A stretch of 15,835 nt of DNA from an uncultured Candidatus Melainabacteria bacterium (GTDB taxonomy: Bacteria > Cyanobacteriota > Vampirovibrionia > Gastranaerophilales > Gastranaerophilaceae): contig CALEJY010000151.1 of NCBI GenBank assembly GCA_937898445.1, positions 1 to 15,835 of the forward strand, given 5' to 3'. The notes under the pieces were generated by a model. The model made no database searches, was not told where the DNA came from, and was given only the letters and a program-made list of their open reading frames with translations. Shown here one piece after another: positions 13,813 through 15,835 of this stretch (the stretch's first letter is position 1; each line of letters begins with the position of its first letter). Made by a program: the position numbers and the translations under genes.

Positions 13813-14766
13813 ATGAAAAATATTCATCTTGACAATGTTGTAAAAGATTTTATTGATAATTTAAAAGTAGAAAAACCTATTTATGAGATGGAGGCTGATG
13901 ATGCAAGGAGATTTCTTGTAGAGGTGCAGGAAAAAGATTATGAAAATTTAGAAGGTTTTGTTGAAGATATTTCGATTTTCAGTCCTACGGTTGGTGATAT
14001 TAGTGTAAGACTTGTTAAACCGGAAGAATGCAAAACAGAAATTTTGCCGCTTGTTGTTTACTGTCACGGCGGCGGTTGGGTTATGGGTGATGCTGATATT
14101 TATGATATGACAATTAAAACAATTGCAACGCATGCCAGATGTGCCGTTGCATTTATAAATTATCCAAGATCACCGGAGTTTAAGTATCCTGTAGCATTAA
14201 ATCATGTTTATGAAGCGATTAAATATTTTGGAGAAAACGGGAGCGATTATGGGATTAATCCTGAAAAAATCGCTATTGTCGGAGATAGTGCAGGTGGGAA
14301 TTTGGCGACTGCTACGGCGATTAAATTGAATTATGAGGGCGGAGTTAAACTATGTTTTCAGGGTTTAATTTATCCTGTATGCGATATCGGAATGAACACA
14401 AAATCTTACGGTGAATATAAAGATGGACCGTGCTTAAGCAAAAAAGCTATGGAATATTTTTTCGATGCTTATATTTCTAATAAGGATGAGAAAAAAGATA
14501 TTTTTGTATCGCCATTGAGGGCTGAAATTGATGATTTGAAAGGTTTGCCACCTACATTGATTATTACGGCAGAAAACGATGTTTTGCGAGATGAGGGCGA
14601 AGAATATGCGCAAAAACTCATTGAGGCAGACATTGATGTAGCTTGTGTAAGGATTAATAACACAATCCATGATTTTATGATGTTAAACTCTATAAGAAAG
14701 AGTAAGGCAACACATGCCGGTTACAAATTGCTTTGTCAGTTTTTGAAACATGCGTTGTATAAATAA
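13813..14766 (+). CDS. Alpha/beta hydrolase, HSL family (esterase/lipase-like)
   Basis: This 317-residue protein is a serine esterase of the hormone-sensitive-lipase family, probably acting in the cytoplasm on small acyl esters. The oxyanion-hole motif is HGGGW (H85-W89), the nucleophile elbow is GDSAGG with S159, the acid is D256 in ENDVLRDEGE, and the base is H286 in IHDFMML, so the triad is complete. FINYPRSPEFKYP follows the oxyanion hole as in relatives. An ATG at 13747 is also in frame, but it overlaps the tRNA-Glu promoter and has no ribosome site. ATG 13813 follows AGAAAGG (13796-13802) at ten bases, and the 22-residue extension is unlike the family, so 13813 is chosen. No signal peptide. 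The true substrate is unknown. It faces away from the tRNA gene. Confidence 0.92.
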   Translation: MKNIHLDNVVKDFIDNLKVEKPIYEMEADDARRFLVEVQEKDYENLEGFVEDISIFSPTVGDISVRLVKPEECKTEILPLVVYCHGGGWVMGDADIYDMTIKTIATHARCAVAFINYPRSPEFKYPVALNHVYEAIKYFGENGSDYGINPEKIAIVGDSAGGNLATATAIKLNYEGGVKLCFQGLIYPVCDIGMNTKSYGEYKDGPCLSKKAMEYFFDAYISNKDEKKDIFVSPLRAEIDDLKGLPPTLIITAENDVLRDEGEEYAQKLIEADIDVACVRINNTIHDFMMLNSIRKSKATHAGYKLLCQFLKHALYK

Positions 14767-14787
14767 TACAAAAATTCTTTTTATATC

Positions 14788-14816
14788 TTGCCTATAGTTA
14801 AATTTACGTGTATAAT
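14788..14816 (+). promoter_or_regulatory. Promoter of the small membrane protein gene
   Basis: TTGCCT (14788-14793), a 17-base spacer and a perfect TATAAT (14811-14816), 31 bases before the ATG. It is the best promoter in the window and shows that the next gene is transcribed on its own. Confidence 0.8.
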
Positions 14817-14847
14817 AAACACAGTTTAGAATTATAGGAGAGAAATT

Positions 14848-15225
14848 ATGAAAGATAAAATTTTAAACGCACTATTAGTTATTGTTCTAATTTTGTTGAT
14901 TGTAGAAGTTGCAACTCAAGAACCGGAAAACAGATACGAAGTAATTTCCGGCAACAACAATGTAACAATTTTGCTTGACAAACAATCAGGTCAAACATGG
15001 AGAAACTGCATTTGCGGAGAAAAATCAAATGTTCCTGGCTGTTGGGAAAAAATGATTACAATCAACCCAGAAAACTTCAACAAACCGACAGGTGAAGCAA
15101 GAACAATGAAAAAAATGATGGCATTGCAAAAGAAACAAGCAAAACTTCAAGAAAAAATGAATAACAACCAACCGCCACAACAAGCTCCTCAAGGTCAAAA
15201 CGAACCTTTGAGAATTGGTGGTTAG
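14848..15225 (+). CDS. Small single-pass membrane protein, unknown function
   Basis: The 125-residue protein begins with a short basic stretch and a membrane helix or uncleaved signal anchor (residues 7-22, LLVIVLILLIVEV). A compact beta-type segment follows, VTILLDKQSGQTWRN (39-53). The D-x-x-x-G-x-T-W pattern (D44, G48, T50, W51) recurs in small bacterial envelope proteins of unknown role. Three cysteines (C54, C56, C65) lie close together and could form a disulfide or bind metal outside the membrane. A polar coiled stretch rich in Met, Lys and Gln (about 85-105) leads to a Pro/Gln-rich tail. AGGAGAG sits five bases before the ATG, a near-consensus promoter precedes it and a perfect terminator follows, so it is a well-expressed single-gene unit. 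Function not known. Confidence 0.85.
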   Translation: MKDKILNALLVIVLILLIVEVATQEPENRYEVISGNNNVTILLDKQSGQTWRNCICGEKSNVPGCWEKMITINPENFNKPTGEARTMKKMMALQKKQAKLQEKMNNNQPPQQAPQGQNEPLRIGG

Positions 15226-15247
15226 GATAAGGATAAAGTTAAAACAT

Positions 15248-15283
15248 AAAAAAAGACCGAAAAATCAAATTCGGTCTTTTTTT
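15248..15283. terminator. Bidirectional Rho-independent terminator
   Basis: A perfect 14-pair stem is made of A7 plus GACCGAA (15248-15261) and TTCGGTC plus T7 (15270-15283), with an eight-base loop. It has a T-run on each strand, so it serves both the membrane protein gene and the converging orphan gene. Confidence 0.93.
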
Positions 15284-15298
15284 ATTAATACTTTCATC

Positions 15299-15322
15299 GT
15301 CGGGGTAGGTACACCGACCTAC
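15299..15322. repeat. Short hairpin element sharing CGACCTAC with 7104-7136
   Basis: GTCGG (15299-15303) can pair with CCGAC (15314-15318), or GTAGGT (15305-15310) with ACCTAC (15317-15322), two competing folds. It lies between the terminator and the orphan gene and shares its GTCGG ... CGACCTAC frame with the 7110-7133 hairpin. Possibly a REP-like family. Confidence 0.4.
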
Positions 15323-15358
15323 TTTTGCATATGTTTAATTCCCTAACTCATAATTATA

Positions 15359-15787
15359 TTAAGCAATAATACAACGCTTTTGAACTGCTTCTGCTGTTGT
15401 TTGTTTTTGAGTTGCTCCTTTTAACCAACTACCAAAAAAGTCATCAAATCTGGTAGATTTTCCATTTTTAATAACATCCATAAATAAGTTTGTACCTTCA
15501 AATTTACAAATATCAACAATCTTATCTGGTGCGTATGCCATAGGTAGATGCTCAGGATACTGCTTTAAAGTTTGCTCTCCAAAAGACTTTATAATAGCAT
15601 CTGTTCTTGGAGAAGCTTTATATCCGTAACAAGAAACCATACCTTGTTTATTAACAGTTTTGACTAACAATGAATTATTCTTTGGGTTACGAAACAATTG
15701 TACAGTAGTATTTGGATTAACTTCTTTAGTTAAAACATGACAAGCACTTTTAGCTCCACGACCAATAATTTTTGCAACATTAAACAT
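15359..15787 (-). CDS. Hypothetical protein, 142 residues
   Basis: I do not recognise this protein. It is basic, soluble-looking and has no membrane helix or signal peptide. The N-terminus (MFNVAKIIGRGAKSA) could form an amphipathic helix. The middle holds beta-like segments (TVQLFRNPKNNSLLVKTV, MVSCYGYKAS), then a helix (DAIIKSFGEQTLKQY), and the tail is Gln/Thr-rich. The Cys residues are scattered and suggest no site. The start is well supported by AGGAG eight bases before the ATG, which makes it a real gene. It converges on the membrane protein gene across the bidirectional terminator, and its own promoter region is mostly beyond the right edge. It may be lineage-restricted. Confidence 0.75.
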   Translation of the reverse strand: MFNVAKIIGRGAKSACHVLTKEVNPNTTVQLFRNPKNNSLLVKTVNKQGMVSCYGYKASPRTDAIIKSFGEQTLKQYPEHLPMAYAPDKIVDICKFEGTNLFMDVIKNGKSTRFDDFFGSWLKGATQKQTTAEAVQKRCIIA

Positions 15788-15835
15788 AATAAATTCTCCT
15801 ATTCCTTAAATTTTTTCCCTTTTAAAGTTTAAATC

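Overview
The window is AT-rich bacterial DNA from what looks like an obligate or facultative anaerobe. The support is an oxygen-sensitive class III ribonucleotide reductase (nrdD/nrdG) and a hybrid-cluster protein (hcp). There is no rRNA or other strong taxonomic marker. The overall style (low GC, Lys/Asn-rich proteins, many orphan proteins, bacterial Shine-Dalgarno sites, genome-encoded CCA on the tRNA) would fit a gut anaerobe such as the Gastranaerophilales (non-photosynthetic relatives of cyanobacteria) or a low-GC Firmicute. That assignment is an inference with low to moderate confidence.

Layout, left to right. (1) 1-2343: the 3' part of a KAP-family P-loop NTPase gene that runs in from the left edge, then a GT2 glycosyltransferase gene whose 3' end carries an A9 tract. 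Both are very AT-rich and look accessory. (2) 2345-3914: hcp on the minus strand, with its own terminator. (3) 3915-4084: a divergent intergenic region with a 22-bp palindrome of CRP/FNR type. (4) 4085-7078: a 997-residue protein that seems to join a Clp-like N-terminal half to an FtsH-like AAA+ plus M41 peptidase half. Its ATPase motifs are degenerate and its zinc-peptidase motif is intact. A run of ten C bases lies at codons 30-33. (5) 7228-10035: an nrdD-nrdG operon on the minus strand with overlapping stop and start codons, a terminator and a promoter. (6) 10036-10436: a divergent regulatory region, then a DHA2-type drug efflux transporter and a small cupin, then a strong terminator. (7) 12445-13296: an orphan HExxH metallopeptidase-like gene. 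(8) 13297-13747: a repeat-rich stretch with several tRNA 3'-end-like fragments, then tRNA-Glu(CTC) on the minus strand and its promoter. (9) 13813-15225: an HSL-type alpha/beta hydrolase and a small single-pass membrane protein. (10) 15248-15787: a bidirectional terminator and an orphan gene on the minus strand.

The core metabolic genes make sense together as anaerobic physiology: Hcp handles nitric oxide or nitrosative stress, and NrdDG makes deoxynucleotides without oxygen. The most unusual locus is the Clp/FtsH-like protein. It has a probably dead ATPase, a probably live peptidase, no membrane anchor, and a C10 tract where a one-base change in either direction would stop translation within about ten codons. 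That is the layout of a phase-variable switch. The second point of interest is the tRNA-Glu neighbourhood, where pieces of the tRNA 3' end recur in direct and inverted orientation.
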